64,000 nucleotides of DNA from Aricia agestis (GCF_905147365.1 NC_056427.1:5213001-5277000); one strand, 5' to 3'. Shown: positions 19,180-30,249, counted from the first letter of the stretch. Numbers and translations: made by a program. Notes: generated by a model not told the origin, from the letters alone.

Positions 19180-21020
19180 ATATTGACCTCCCTCGCGCCT
19201 ATGCGTGGATACATACATATAAAATGGAGTACAACCTTGCCTATAGATCCTTAAAGAGAGAGATCATTCGGGCAAAGAAACATCACGTCAATAGTATTGG
19301 TGAGAGACTCGAGTGCCTTCCTTTGGGAACCCGTGAATTCTGGTCTCTGGCTTAAGCTATTGAAGGATATTTCTGAAAGCCATCCTACCAGCCCTACAAG
19401 TTGGAAATGGATCATTGGCCCACGACGCAAAATACAAAGACGGTCTTCTGGGTAAGATCTTTGCGTCAAACTCGACCCTTGATGACCTTGGGATAAAAAC
19501 CGCCGACCATACCACAATGCAGGGGCATCATGTTGGATATTAGGTTACATCAGCCCTCAGTGCGAATGGCCCTGCGTGCCCTTGATATCCAAAAGTCGAG
19601 TGGGCCTGACGGAATCCCTCCTATTGTGTTGAAAAAACGTGCTTTAGAGTTGGCTCCGGTTTTAACGCGTCGTTTTCGGTTCTCCTACTCTTCTGGCATT
19701 GTCCCAGCTTCTTAGAAGACAGCCTTAGTGTACCCGGTCCCCAAAAAAGGTGACCGCTCAAATCCTTCCAACTACAGACCAATTGCTAAAACCTCCGTCT
19801 TCTCGAAGCTAATGTAATCCATTATCAGCTCTTTCGATACTTGGGCGGCAAGACATTACTAAGCGACAAACACGACAAACAGTACGGGTTCCGAAAGGGT
19901 CGCTTGGCTGGTTATCTCTTGGCATACCAAACTCATCGTTGGGCTCAGGTGATTGTGTGGAGAGGAGAGGCATTGGCTGTTAGTTTGGATATTGCAAAGG
20001 CCTTTGATCGGGTTTGGCTTAAAGCACTGCTATCAAAGCTTCCATCATAATATGGGCTTCCCGAGAATTTATGCAAATAGGTCACAAGTTTTTAGGCAGA
20101 TCAATGACATGCTACAGACCAACGGCATTTATTGCTATGCGAATGATAGTATAGGACTATAGGTGATGCCCTATCTACCAGATTTCACCATGTTTCTCGG
20201 TTAAATGTCATTGACAGTCGAAACGAACTTATGTCTCAAATAGAGAATTCACAGGAGAAAGTCTCTGAATGGGGTAGACGACACTTAGACCAATTCAACC
20301 CCGCCAATTCTGCCCGTTCACAACAAAAAAGCCACCAATGATCATATATCCTATTAGCTATTATATAGCATATTTCAGGGCACCTCTTTAACAATCCCCT
20401 CCCAGCATTGAAATACTTGGCGTAAAAATATCGAGCAAATTCCAGTTCCGATGTCATCTAGAGGGTGATGCCAAGTTAGCCTCGAAAAAACTTAGTGTTT
20501 TTAACAGGCGAGACAGTATTTCAGTCTGGACCAATGCCTGCAACTCTACAAGATGCAGGTTTGGCCTCATAGGAAACACTGTTCTCATCACTGGGCAGGG
20601 ACCCCAAAATACCAACGAATCCCTTTGGATCGTATCCAATGAAGGGCCGCTCGAATTGTTGACTGCCATAATATTTCAAACAGGCTGAACCCCTTGGAAT
20701 TACGCCGATATGTAAATAGCTTCACTCTGCATCCTCAATCGGTTGTATTACGGGGAGTGCTCTGAGGAATTGTTCGGAATCATACCTCCTGCAACTTTTC
20801 GCCATCGTTCTACGTGAAAAATATACCATCCTCATAATTTTGATGAGCGGCAGTCTTCCACCGTACTTTTTTCGCGTTACTTTCTGCCGCGCGCTATAAA
20901 ATTTGGAATGCACTGTCACCAGCAGTATTTCCGGACCTATACGACCTGGAAACCCTCAAGAAGAGAGCGTATTCCCTCTTTAAAATATCGGCAACTCACC
21001 AGCAGCTCTTCTGATAAACT
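19180..21020 (+). pseudogene. Jockey-like LINE ORF2, heavily decayed
   Basis: Frames in order read like one non-LTR reverse transcriptase broken by stops and frameshifts. Before the RT: YRSLKREIIRAKKHHVNSIG and PLGTREFWSLA (to 19353). RT start: SSGPDGIPPIVLKK (19530-19715) and VPKKGDRSNPSNYRPIA (about 19740-19795). Motif A: LDIAKAFDRVW (about 19985-20020), with its Asp. Motif C is reduced to YANDS (about 20136-20150), losing one catalytic Asp. The end reads WNALSPAVFPDLYDLETLKK near 20905-20965, then the segment seen also in SINE-A tails. The endonuclease domain is missing. Inactive. Confidence 0.8.
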
Positions 21021-21507
21021 TTACAATAGCTCTTCCAATAACCTTTAAGAAAACAGAAAAGACAAGAGAAATTAGTAAAAGATAATAGAATAGCTGTGAT
21101 TATTATATTCAAAGTTTCGCCATCTGCAATGAGGCATTACTCATAGAAGTCGCTTGCATTTTTACACGAATAATCGTGCAAGAGTTATAACCCAAAGGAA
21201 AGGATAGACACGTGCGCCAGATTGTTTTAACACGTTTATTCTGGTGAACTCAAATAAACAAAATAATCTGCAATAAGCGCATGTTTTATTATTAATGTGA
21301 TATATGTTATTATTTTTCCGTACAACAAAGGTCTACACTGCTATAAAATCGTTATTTTATGTCAAAAAAAATCCAAAAAATTTACATAGGTGTATCATGT
21401 GCCATGCAAACGAAAAATAAAAAATAAAATTTGGGTAAGAGCTCTTGCACGTTTATTCGCTGGGGCCATCGATATGTTTGACAGTGAACACAGGAGACAT
21501 ATTATAC
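21021..21507. other. Intergenic, unassigned
   Basis: No gene is seen. Two CACG(T/A)xTATTC-type motifs occur (about 21163-21180 and 21447-21460) without clear meaning. Confidence 0.45.
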
Positions 21508-21550
21508 ACACCCTAAAATGTTATCAAAATGTTTTGTTACACCCTGTGTA
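21508..21550. mobile_element. MITE-2 terminal fragment
   Basis: ACACCCTAAAATGTTATC then TTGTTACACCCTGTGTA match one end of MITE-2. Confidence 0.55.
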
Positions 21551-21572
21551 GGTAAAGAAGTCATTTGTCTAA

Positions 21573-21626
21573 GGCTCAACTCACGCTGGGGTGTCGCATC
21601 GACTCTGCCACAGTGTGGGTTGAGCC
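21573..21626. mobile_element. Very small (54 bp) Harbinger-type MITE
   Basis: TAA flanks GGCTCAACTCAC ... GTGGGTTGAGCC. Nearly all of the element is terminal repeat. Confidence 0.6.
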
Positions 21627-21779
21627 TAACGCAATTTGGAGACTACAACGCATAATATACGAGAAACAGTATGTCTGAACTTCACTTCAATATATTCTAA
21701 TACACGAAAAGGCAGTAGAGAACTTGACAATATTGAAATTCCTGGCGTGAGACGGAAGTTTATAGAGAGGTAGCGGTTA

Positions 21780-21812
21780 GACTATTATTATACTAGATAT
21801 AATAATAGTCTC
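21780..21812. repeat. AT-rich palindrome
   Basis: GACTATTATTATA pairs with TATAATAATAGTC around CTAGA. No known role. Confidence 0.5.
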
Positions 21813-21820
21813 ACCGCGCC

Positions 21821-22189
21821 TTACGCCTCTATGGTCCAGTGGTTAAGAGTGTGGCTCTTGACTCGGAGGTCGTGGGTTCGATTCCCGCGTTGGAAACATG
21901 TTATTTCCAAGTTTTGTTAGGGCAATGCAGGCTGATCACCTGATTGTCTGCCAAGTAAGATGATCCATGCGTCGGATGGGCATGTAAAAAGTCGGTCCTG
22001 CGCCTGATCTCTCGCCGGTCGTGTCGGTCTTCCGTCCCACTGGGTTATGAGAGTAAAGGAATAGAGAGTGACCTTGTGTACTGCGCAAACACTTGGGCAC
22101 TATAAAACTACTCCTGCGTAGCTGGCCTGGTTTCAGTGAATTCGGCTACCGTCACCGAAACCGGTGTGGGAGCTATTATTATTATTATA
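21821..22189 (+). mobile_element. SINE-B, full-length copy
   Basis: The tRNA-like head has A box TGGTCCAGTGG and B box GGTTCGATTCC. The body follows through CTGATCACCTGATTGTCTGC and CTTGGGCACTATAAAA, ending in (ATT)n at 22176-22189. Confidence 0.85.
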
Positions 22190-22308
22190 CCAATTTTCAG
22201 CAAAATCGGTTCAGCGGTTTGGGCTTGAAGAGGTTACAGACAGACAGACAGATAGACACATTTTCGCATATTTTATAATAATATTTAAAGTATAGATTAG
22301 TATAATTT
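22190..22308 (-). mobile_element. Helitron-like 5' fragment
   Basis: AATCGGTTCAGCGGTTTGGG, then AGACAGACAGACAGATAG and TTTCGCATATTTTATAATAA: reverse complement of the family's 5' half. Confidence 0.6.
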
Positions 22309-22632
22309 TTGAAGAGCATTTTGCAGAGCAGTGTTTTTAGATCACATAGATCATATTGATCCATTATGTCAGCTGTTCTTATGAAGTATCACTTGATCTC
22401 ATTTTCGAGTCCCTCCCCACCACTTTCACACTCATAACCTTACAGATTCTAACTTAATGTTTTCAGGTAAAAAGGGCTTAAAAAGAAAAAAAAAACTTTA
22501 ACTTCGGACAGATTTAGGTACGCTTTGAGTCCCGTGTAATGACAGGATAGTTTCTGTTCTGGAAAAATGTGCGGTTCCACGCGATATACTGAATTGTGGA
22601 CAACAAATAATTCGTAAACTTTAGACTTTACA
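22309..22632. other. Intergenic with Helitron-like scrap
   Basis: No gene is seen. About 22484-22610 carries CTTTGAGTCCC and GGAAAAATGTGCGGTTCC blocks of the Helitron-like family. Confidence 0.5.
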
Positions 22633-22954
22633 TACACGGGAGAGCCATGCTTCGGCACGAATGGGCCGGCTCGACCGGAGAAATACCACGTTCTCACAGA
22701 AAACCGGCGTGAAACAGCGCTTGCGCTGTGTTTCGCTGAGTGAGTGAGTTTACCGGAGGCCCAATTCCCTTTCCTATCCTCCCCTATTCCTTTCCCTTCC
22801 CATCCCTACCCTCCCCTATTACCCTATTCCCTCTTAAAAGGCCGGCAACGCACCTGCAGCTCTTCTGATGCTGCGAGTGTCCATGGGCGACGGAAGTTGC
22901 TTTCCATCAGGTGACCCGTTTGCTCGTTTGCCCCCTTCTTTCATAAAAAAAAAA
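22633..22954 (+). mobile_element. SINE-A copy 5
   Basis: Body from ACACGGGAGAGCC to a poly(A) ending at 22954. Its pyrimidine tract is shorter than in copy 2. ACATAC occurs at both flanks and may be the target duplication. Confidence 0.85.
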
Positions 22955-23608
22955 CACACATACTTTAAAATATTAGTTTGGCTTAAATTGTTTTCACCAC
23001 TCATCTTAGGAATAACATCTTGGTACTAACGCGGGAATCGAGGATCGGGAACCCAACACGAACTTGACGACAAACTCTAAACCACTGAACTATAGAGGTG
23101 TTTAATTTAAAGTTTAAACATTAAATTAAGAGCTGCGTCGCATTGCGTAGCTTGAAATTCTTTCAATTCAATGTGTACCTTCTTATGAAGTCCATAAAGT
23201 TCAATTTTGATTTACTCTAAAAACCCAATCATCTAAATGCGCGTGTCGATGTGAACTGACCTTTAAACGCACTTTCAGATCCCCTAGAATTGCAGATTCA
23301 ACACAAAAGCCTCTGTGTAGGATAATTGTAGGATAATTTTAAGCTCTCAAGAAAATTACCAGTGAATAAAATATCTCACAAAAGATTTTACTATAACGAT
23401 TATGATAGGGCAGCGCGGACGAGATACAAACTATCGCTGAGCGCTAACGTCCCGCTTTTTAATCATTAAGAATTTTTTTTTATTAAAGTTCCTCCCCCTA
23501 ACATTATCAGGGCTCGTTCATTCACAATTTTATTTTTAAAATAGCCAATAATATAACAATATTCAAATTAATAATTACAAATAAAATTTCTAAAATTAAA
23601 TATATATA
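22955..23608. other. AT-rich intergenic with a tRNA-like scrap
   Basis: No gene is seen. About 23027-23103 is a decayed minus-strand SINE-B-like head (CTAAACCACTGAACTATAGA). Confidence 0.5.
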
Positions 23609-23950
23609 TTTTTTTTAAATAAGGGGGCAAACGAGCAAACGGGTCACCTGTTGGAAAGCAACTTCCGTCGCCCATGGACACTCGCAGCATCAGAAGAGCT
23701 GCAAGTGCGTTGCCGGCCTTTTAAGAGGGAATAGGGTAATAGGGGAGGGTAGGGAAGGGAAGGGAAGGGAAGGGAATAGTTGAGGGTAGAGAAGGGAATA
23801 GGGTAGGGGTTAGGGGATTGGGCCTCCGGTAAACTCACTCACTCGACGAAACACAGCGCAAGCGCTGTTTCACGCCGGTTTTCTGTGAGAACGTGGTATT
23901 TCTCCGGTCGAGCCAGCCCATTCGTGCCAAAGCATGGGTCTCCCACGTAT
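23609..23950 (-). mobile_element. SINE-A copy 6
   Basis: Full length, with a long tract (GGGAAGGGAAGGGAAGGG on the plus strand, about 23750-23775) and the 5' end at CCCACGTAT. Confidence 0.85.
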
Positions 23951-24337
23951 AAAGGTTATTTTAAATATTATATATTACAAATTATATTATAAATAAGGTT
24001 ATTTACACTATAGTGCCTTTTGAGAATTGGAGGTAGTTAAATTTACTGTACCTTTGATCTACTGAAACAGAAAAGTTTAAATATAAAAATATAATTTTAA
24101 ATAACATAAAAGCGATTAGAATTAAATTGTTGATTAGTCGCACAGATTCTTAAATAATATAACTTGTTTGGAACAAGTACAATTTGTTTGAAAAGTATTT
24201 TCGTTAAATAATATAAAAACCTATTTATTTAAACGAAACACTTACCCTGTAATTAAGGTAAAACGGGGCTTGATAATTAATAATATGAAAATTGGCGAAT
24301 CCGCTGAAAAAAATTGTACAATAATATTCATAACTAG
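23951..24337. other. AT-rich intergenic
   Basis: No gene or recognised repeat is seen. Confidence 0.5.
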
Positions 24338-24840
24338 ATGAAATTCGTTTATCGCGCGAGAACCGTACATTTTTCCAAGAAAAAAGTATCCTATGTGACG
24401 TGGGAGAGCCATGCTTCGGCATGAATGGGCCGGCTCGACCGGAGAAATACCACGTCCTCACAGAAAACCGGCGTGAAACAGCGCTTGCGCTGTGTTTCGC
24501 CGAGTGAGTGAGTTTACCGGAGGCCCAATCCCCTACCCTATTCCCTTTTCTACCCTCCCTTATTCCGTTCCCTTTCCATCCCTGCCTTCCCCTATTACCC
24601 TATTCCCTCTTAAAAGGCCGGCAACGCACCTGCAGCTCTTCTGATGCTGCGAGTGTCCATGGGCGACGGAAGTTGCTTTCTATCAGGTGACCCGTTTGCT
24701 CGTTTGCCCCCTTATTTAATTAAAAAAAAAAAAAAATATGTCCTTTCCCGGGACTCAAAGTATTTACATTTATTACAGGACCCAGCAAAATCGGTTCAGC
24801 GGTTTAGGCGTGAAGAGGTAATGGATTAGTATGGATATGG
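24338..24840 (-). mobile_element. Helitron-like element interrupted by SINE-A
   Basis: It reads GAGAACCGTACATTTTTCC ... GTATCCTATGT, then the SINE, then TATGTCCTTTCCCGGGACTC ... ATTAGTATGGATA. Joined, this is one minus-strand family member. Confidence 0.75.
24397..24736 (+). mobile_element. SINE-A copy 7, nested in a Helitron-like element
   Basis: TATGT is repeated at 24392-24396 and 24737-24741, a short target duplication. Poly(A) ends at 24736. Confidence 0.85.
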
Positions 24841-25149
24841 ATATTCGTAGATATAGTAGCGTCGCGACAAGCTGTTATCGCGACAATTTGTGTCTCGTCT
24901 GCGCCCTAACTTTGAGAGCGCAGACCTTCCGTTTAAGAAATTAAGTTGCTTTTTAGATAAGTACTGTCAGTGAGCGAGGCTTGAGATTTGAGTAATTAAA
25001 ATAAGGTTTGAAACAATAGAAATAATAGAATATAATTTTATCCCATTTTGAATGAGTATCAGGTTTTGAAACTCAACGCAGCGTTGTAATAGAGAATATT
25101 AGGCAAAGGTATATATATAGCAGAGGGCGTTACTAGCACATACTGTAAA
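24841..25149. other. Intergenic, unassigned
   Basis: No gene is seen. Confidence 0.45.
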
Positions 25150-25277
25150 TCCGACCACAATCCGCCATGTTGCACACGTCACAGAATAATGACAGAAACG
25201 TTGTGAAACGTCGAACAACACTTTTTGTTTACTGTCTATGCTGGTGCTACCTCTAGCGGAAAAACATTGCAGCAATA
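25150..25277 (+). repeat. Repeat R copy
   Basis: ATGACAGAAACGTTGTGAAA and GCTGGTGCTACCTCTAGCGG; compare 16125-16262. Confidence 0.6.
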
Positions 25278-25279
25278 TA

Positions 25280-25499
25280 GGGTAAATGACTAGTACATTG
25301 GACAGTACTAGTCATTGGACAGAGCATAAAAACACAATATTCATTAAGGTTGTTTTAAAAACTGCCTGTTTTTAAAGTAATGGAACGCCTGATTTAAAAA
25401 AAAAACAGGTAGTTTTTTAATCAACCTAAATAATATAGTGTTTTTGTGCTCTGTCCAATGACTAGTCCTGTCCAATCACTAGTCATGTTCACCTTACCC
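25280..25499. mobile_element. Foldback MITE with TA duplication
   Basis: Arms of about 60 bp (GGGTAAATGACTAGTA; TTGGACAGAGCATAAAAACA) are repeated inverted at the right end, with TA at 25278-25279 and 25500-25501. TTGGACAG occurs twice within each arm. Confidence 0.75.
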
Positions 25500-25604
25500 T
25501 ATTGCCACAATTTCGAGCCACATTTTCGATTTTAGAGATGAAACTTGTATCATCTAATTTAGGTATGAGTCGATCCTAAGATTAATCACTATCACAGCAC
25601 ACTC

Positions 25605-25808
25605 TATCCAGACTAATAATATAAATGCGAAAGTGTGTCTATCTGTCTTTACGTCTTCACGCCCAAACCGCTGAACCGATTTTACTGAAATTTGGCATGG
25701 AGATACTTTGAGTCCCGAGAAGGGATATAGGATAATCTTATCCCGGAAAAATGTAAGGTTTCTGGCGATAACAGAATTATGGCGCAACGGAGTTGCGGGG
25801 GTCATTTA
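25605..25808 (+). mobile_element. Helitron-like element, near full length
   Basis: TCCAGACTAATAATATAAAT start, AAACCGCTGAACCGATTTTA, ACTTTGAGTCCCGAG, GGAAAAATGTAAGG and a GTCATTTAGT end (degenerate CTAG). Confidence 0.75.
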
Positions 25809-26050
25809 GTTCTAAATAAAAGTTAAATTTTAACCATCAAGTCAAACTTAGAAGACAATGAAATATTTAAACAAAAACATGTAATTAAAAACTTCTCAAC
25901 AAGACCGAAAATAATTATATTAATTAACTCTCAAATTAATATTTTTATTGACAAATCAATAGGCAGATAATAATTTCCATTGTTTGGCGTAAAATTATTT
26001 TTGGTAGTACCTACATAATAATAAAATACATAATATTAAATTACTTTTAA
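25809..26050. other. AT-rich intergenic
   Basis: Nothing recognised. Confidence 0.45.
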
Positions 26051-26225
26051 CAGAATTCGTTTATTGCGCGGGAACCGTACATTTTTCCGGGACTAAAAAT
26101 ATCCTATGTCCTTTCCCGGGACTCGAATAAAAAACTTCAGAAAAATCGATTTAGCGGTTTGGTCGTGAAGTGGCAACAGACAGACAGACACATTTTCGCA
26201 TGTAATATAATATTTAGTATGGATA
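26051..26225 (-). mobile_element. Helitron-like element
   Basis: GCGCGGGAACCGTACATTTT ... CCTATGTCCTTTCCCGGGA ... CAGACAGACAGACAC ... TTTAGTATGGATA, reverse complement of the family. The 3' CTAG end is missing. Confidence 0.7.
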
Positions 26226-26271
26226 TAGGCTGCATACAACTTAACAGTCGTTCCAGTCCCAGTTCGGTTAA

Positions 26272-26520
26272 GATTATGCAGGCTGATCATCTGATTGTCT
26301 GACAAGTAAGATGATCCATGCGTCGGATGGGCATGTAAAAAGTCGGTCCTGCACCTGATCTCTCGCCAGTCGTGTCAGTCCTCCGTCCCACTGGGTTATG
26401 ATAGGAAAGGAAAAAAGTTTATTGTTTACTGTGCACACACTCGGGCACTATAAAATTACTCCTCAGCTAGCTTGGTAACAATGAAAGGCCACCGTCACCG
26501 AAACCAGTATTAGAAAGGAT
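26272..26520 (+). mobile_element. SINE-B, 5'-truncated copy
   Basis: ATGCAGGCTGATCATCTGAT through GGGCACTATAAAATTACTCC to a diverged end; no tRNA head. Confidence 0.75.
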
Positions 26521-26825
26521 ACAAACATACTTGGACACAATAATATTCCTTTTTTTTGGCCAATCGGACAAGTGCCATACAAACCAAAAGTAATTTATCA
26601 AAGTAAAGATCTGTCACTTCCTTCCACAAAGTACATTTGAATTTCCAACTTCGAAGGGTCTTAAGGGCCCTTGAGTCTCCATCAGGAATGCTTTTATTGA
26701 CTCGGACTTTACGGTCAGTGCAGACGGACCACAATCGAGAAGTACACTCTGGAAAAGTACTCCTTACACCGGCTTTGTTAACGGTGGCCGCGATTTCGTG
26801 AAACGGGGCCAGTTTTTAGAAATTT
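26521..26825. other. Intergenic, unassigned
   Basis: Single-copy in this window. A 74-residue minus frame (26510-26734) is not recognised and overlaps the SINE-B end. Confidence 0.4.
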
Positions 26826-27109
26826 TATAATGCCCAAGTGTGCGCAGTACACAAGAGCACATTTTATTTCTTTACTCTCATACCCCAGTAGGACGGATGA
26901 CCGACGCGACTGGCGAGAGATCAGGCGCAGGACTTTTTACATGCCCATCCGAAGAATGGATCATCTTGCCAGACAATCAGGTGGTATCAGCCTGCGTTGT
27001 GCTAACCAAAATAATTGGAACTTGGAAATAACATGTTTGCAACGTGGGTATCGAACTCGACTTCCGTGTCAAGAGCCACGCTCTAAACCACCATGACCAC
27101 GGAGGCGTT
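26826..27109 (-). mobile_element. SINE-B, minus copy
   Basis: It includes a decayed tRNA-like head at 27040-27109 (GGTATCGAACTCGACTTCC; CACGCTCTAAACCACCATGA). The 3' (ATT)n tail is absent. Confidence 0.75.
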
Positions 27110-27474
27110 AACAATATTTGAGGTACAGCCTGGTGACTGACTGACGGACGGTCAGACAGCAGAATCTTAGTAATATCTTTTCACCCTTTAGGTACGGTAC
27201 CAGAGTAGACAAAACTAAGGAATACTTCGAATTCAAACAAACGGGTGAATATACGTGAGTTGGACGCAAGTGTCAATTTGAACATGTTTCACCATGCTGG
27301 GTAACGTATTATGGCACATTTTCACTGGTCGATATGCGGGGTGCGGGAGATTTCTAAAAGGCATGCCACGAGTCACGACCAATGAAAATGCGCAATTAGT
27401 TGTTATAGACTCCCCATATGCTGTATACCATACGAGTTAACGACTGGGAACTGGAATCTTAACTGTTGCTTCTC
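27110..27474. other. Intergenic with repeat P scrap
   Basis: About 27121-27205 (AATCTTAGTAATATC; CACCCTTTAGGTACGGTACC) is part of repeat P. The rest is unassigned. Confidence 0.45.
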
Positions 27475-28055
27475 AATATGTCCTATCAAATGTATTATAT
27501 GTTAAAAAGAATATATATCAATTCACGAAAAAATGTGATACCCATGGGAGAAATACTCGTAATAAACATAAGCTTGAAATTCCGGTGACTAGACTTACTA
27601 AAGTCAAAAATTCTTTTAAAGGTCAATGTATACGCCTTTATAATAAGATCCCAGAAATCGTTCAAAATCTCTTAATTAATAGATTTAAAAAAGTTGTTAA
27701 AGAACGTTTGTGTACCAAAGCGTACTATAAAGTTACTGATTTCATGAATGATAGTACACCATGGGAATAAGGTCGCCCCCTGCAGAGCTGTTTCATTATA
27801 ATATGTATAATAATTGTACACTCGTTGTATTTTATTTAGTCATAATGACACTGTTATTTTATAATATATTTTTTGTAATTTTCCATCTTTTTAGAAAAAG
27901 ATGGCCCCGTGCGAGTTTCTTACGCCGGTTCTTCTCGCCGGGTTAGTTCCCGAACCGGTGGTAGGCATCTGTGTAGCCCCGACGTTCAGAGAATATTTGA
28001 AAAAAATTATTCTGAATAAAAAAAATTTAGTTGAGTTTGAGTTTTGAGTTTGAGT
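27475..28055 (+). pseudogene. LINE reverse transcriptase C-terminus with 3' UTR (CR1/jockey-like)
   Basis: The frame 27475-27770 reads VLYVKKNIYQF, KNSFKGQCIRLYNKIPEIV, INRFKKVVKERL and KAYYKVTDFMND, then a stop. This is the familiar ending of insect CR1/jockey-type ORF2 proteins. No RT catalytic motif is left. The 3' UTR ends in a short simple repeat of TTGAGTTTGAG units at about 28031-28055, a common LINE terminus. It is a 5'-truncated, inactive copy. Confidence 0.75.
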
Positions 28056-28832
28056 GAAAATGCGCCGTTCCTACGGCACCGTTCGTATTTCAGCCACGGT
28101 AGCGAGTAGCCAGTCTGCACAACCTTCTATTTTGTCAAAGCAAACGCAAGTTATGCTTTCAAAGAAATGAAATGCACTTTCTTGCTTAGGTTTTGTACCC
28201 TGATTCAACTAAACTGCAACGATAATGCAGTTTAGTTTCTTGTGCGATTCAGTCCGACTTCTATCAAACAGCAAAGTTTGGACGTGTCTTTTGGCACGCG
28301 GTGACTTTTGAAACTAATATGCCATCGTCAAAGTGTCCTTTTAAAGACTTAAAGGTGCCTCTTCACAATGGACCATGCTGGTCCACTACAAGTGTATGTG
28401 TATGGTGCCGGACGATTTCCAGTCATGGCGCGCAATAGCGTGGCCTGCAGTGGGCTATCGTGGGCCATTGTGTGCTGGCTACTTTACATGATAGTGTCAT
28501 CGGATAGCCATGAGATCCTTGTAGGTTTGTAGTATTCTTTACATCAAACGAAGAATATATTTCTGCGTTTTGATAGGAAACATACAGTTTTCAGCCAATA
28601 ACGAAACTGCATTTAATTAAAATAATAAAATAGGAGTTCTGGGAAGCATTTTCTATACTTTGAGAATACCAAGGACAGGAAACAGACTAAAGGAGGCACG
28701 CTGAGCCCCGGCACGGCCCGTCTCAGTGTGCTCACTCCTTAAAGCTGTATTTATAATATGCGTCCGCCCGAATGCGCGTTTCGGCGGCTACACCGCGAGA
28801 TCAAACTCGGGCTGGCGCATATAAATTGAGCC
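28056..28832. other. Intergenic, unassigned
   Basis: No gene is seen. GTGCCTCTTCACAATGGACC near 28353 and GGGCCATTGTGTGC near 28462 hint at a decayed foldback element. Confidence 0.4.
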
Positions 28833-28835
28833 TTA

Positions 28836-29220
28836 GGGCCAACCCACACGTACCACAACAACACCACGTCGCAACGACAAAATGCCGTCAAGCAGTGGTT
28901 ACGTGTGAAGGTGTCGCTGCAGCTTTTTCTATTTGCGTTGTGGTACCGACAAAATGTCGACGTGGTTGCGTTGTCGCCATTAGTTGCGATGTGGTTACGT
29001 ACGAAAGTCAATGAAACGGAGAGAGGAAAAACGCGGGCGGTGTGCGCGCACTGCCATTGCATCGACGCAACGTTGTGGTTGCGATGTGGTCGGTATCACA
29101 CACGTGGTCGACAACGACTACAAAATGTGGTACCTGTATAATATATATAGTCCATTTCATTTACAATACGAAATATACGCCTGACCACGTGGTGTGGTAG
29201 TTATACGTGTGGATTGGCCC
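28836..29220. mobile_element. GC-richer foldback MITE
   Basis: Ends GGGCCAACCCACACGTACCA and its near reverse complement (ACGTGTGGATTGGCCC). The body is dense in CGAC/GTCG and ACGTGG motifs. TTA precedes and ATA follows. The short open frames on both strands are by-products of this composition. Confidence 0.65.
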
Positions 29221-29598
29221 ATAAAGCTGCATCGACATCGCGTTTTACATTCTAGAATAGGGGTCCTATGAAGCCTCTTAGAATATTACTCTTTACATTA
29301 TTCAGTGGTCACGACTTTTATCTAACATTCAGACTATTCTTTTAGTAAAATGACATTTCAAATCTAATTATGTGGAGAGAAAGAAAAGTTAGTGACTTCA
29401 TTTCGACTTCAACTTTGTGATGACATAGAAAATAGAAGTCATAGAAATATGGTGCTATTAATAATTCCTGAATTATTATGAAGTATGAGAATTTATTATT
29501 TGTTGCGACTAAACAAGATGGCGCCCGGAAAGAACCGCCAAAATCCATTCATCGCGCAGGAACCGTACGTTTTTAAAAGCTTTTATTTAACTTGCTCT
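29221..29598. other. Intergenic with Helitron-like scrap
   Basis: About 29505-29575 (GATGGCGCCCGGAAAGA; CGCGCAGGAACCGTACGTTT) is a minus Helitron-like 3' part. The rest is unassigned. Confidence 0.5.
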
Positions 29599-29599
29599 G

Positions 29600-29759
29600 C
29601 CCCCGTAGACAAGTGGCAAAACGCTAACGCTAACGCTAGCGCTACAAAATGTATGGATTTGACATTAGTGTTCGCTAGCGAAGCGATGACTTATGTCAAA
29701 TCGCATACATTTTGTTGCGCTAGCGTTAGCGTTAGCGCTTTGCCACTTGTCTACAGGCC
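29600..29759. mobile_element. MITE-7 copy
   Basis: Arms GTAGACAAGTGGCAAAACGC with repeated GCTAAC units, and AATGTATG..TTTGACAT toward the centre, are mirrored at the right. The centre is CGCTAGCGAAGCGATGACTT. A second member (53907-55358) is split by a 1.3-kb insertion. Confidence 0.75.
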
Positions 29760-29898
29760 CTGTATGTATGTAAGTATGTATGTTCGGGTGAAATCTTGGA
29801 ACTCAATTTTGAAGTACATATAATTAACCGATTAATTCCGATATAAAAAGTATCCTATGTCCTACCTACTCGAAGTGTCTCCTTTCCAAACTTCATTA

Positions 29899-30231
29899 AT
29901 ACGTGGGAGAGCCATGCTTCGGCACGAATGGGCCGGCTCGACCGGATAAATACCACGTTCTCACAGAAAACCGGCGTGAAACAGCGCTTGCGCTGTGTTT
30001 CGCCGAGTGAGTGAGTTTACCGGAGGCCCAATCCCCTAACCCCTACCCTATTCCCTTCCCTACCCTCAACTATTCCCTTCCCTTCCCTTCCCTACCCTCC
30101 CCTATTACCCTCTTAAAAGGCCGGCAACACACTTGCAGCTCTTCTGATGCTGCGAGTGTCCATGGGCGACGGAAGTTGCTTTCCATCAGGTGACCCGTTT
30201 GCTCGTTTGCCCCTTATTTCATAAAAAAAAA
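29899..30231 (+). mobile_element. SINE-A copy 8
   Basis: Full length, from TACGTGGGAGAGCC to poly(A) at 30222-30231. Confidence 0.85.
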
Positions 30232-30249
30232 TATCTAAATCTGTCTAGC

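Noticed and set aside
24508..24690. Recurrent 60-codon frame (MSLPEAQSP...) as a conserved small protein
   Set aside because: It recurs only because it lies in SINE-A copies (for example 30011, 62043). It is the pyrimidine tract plus the LINE's closing frame.
28751..29184. Cluster of open frames on both strands
   Set aside because: Produced by the GC-richer composition of the foldback element at 28836-29220.
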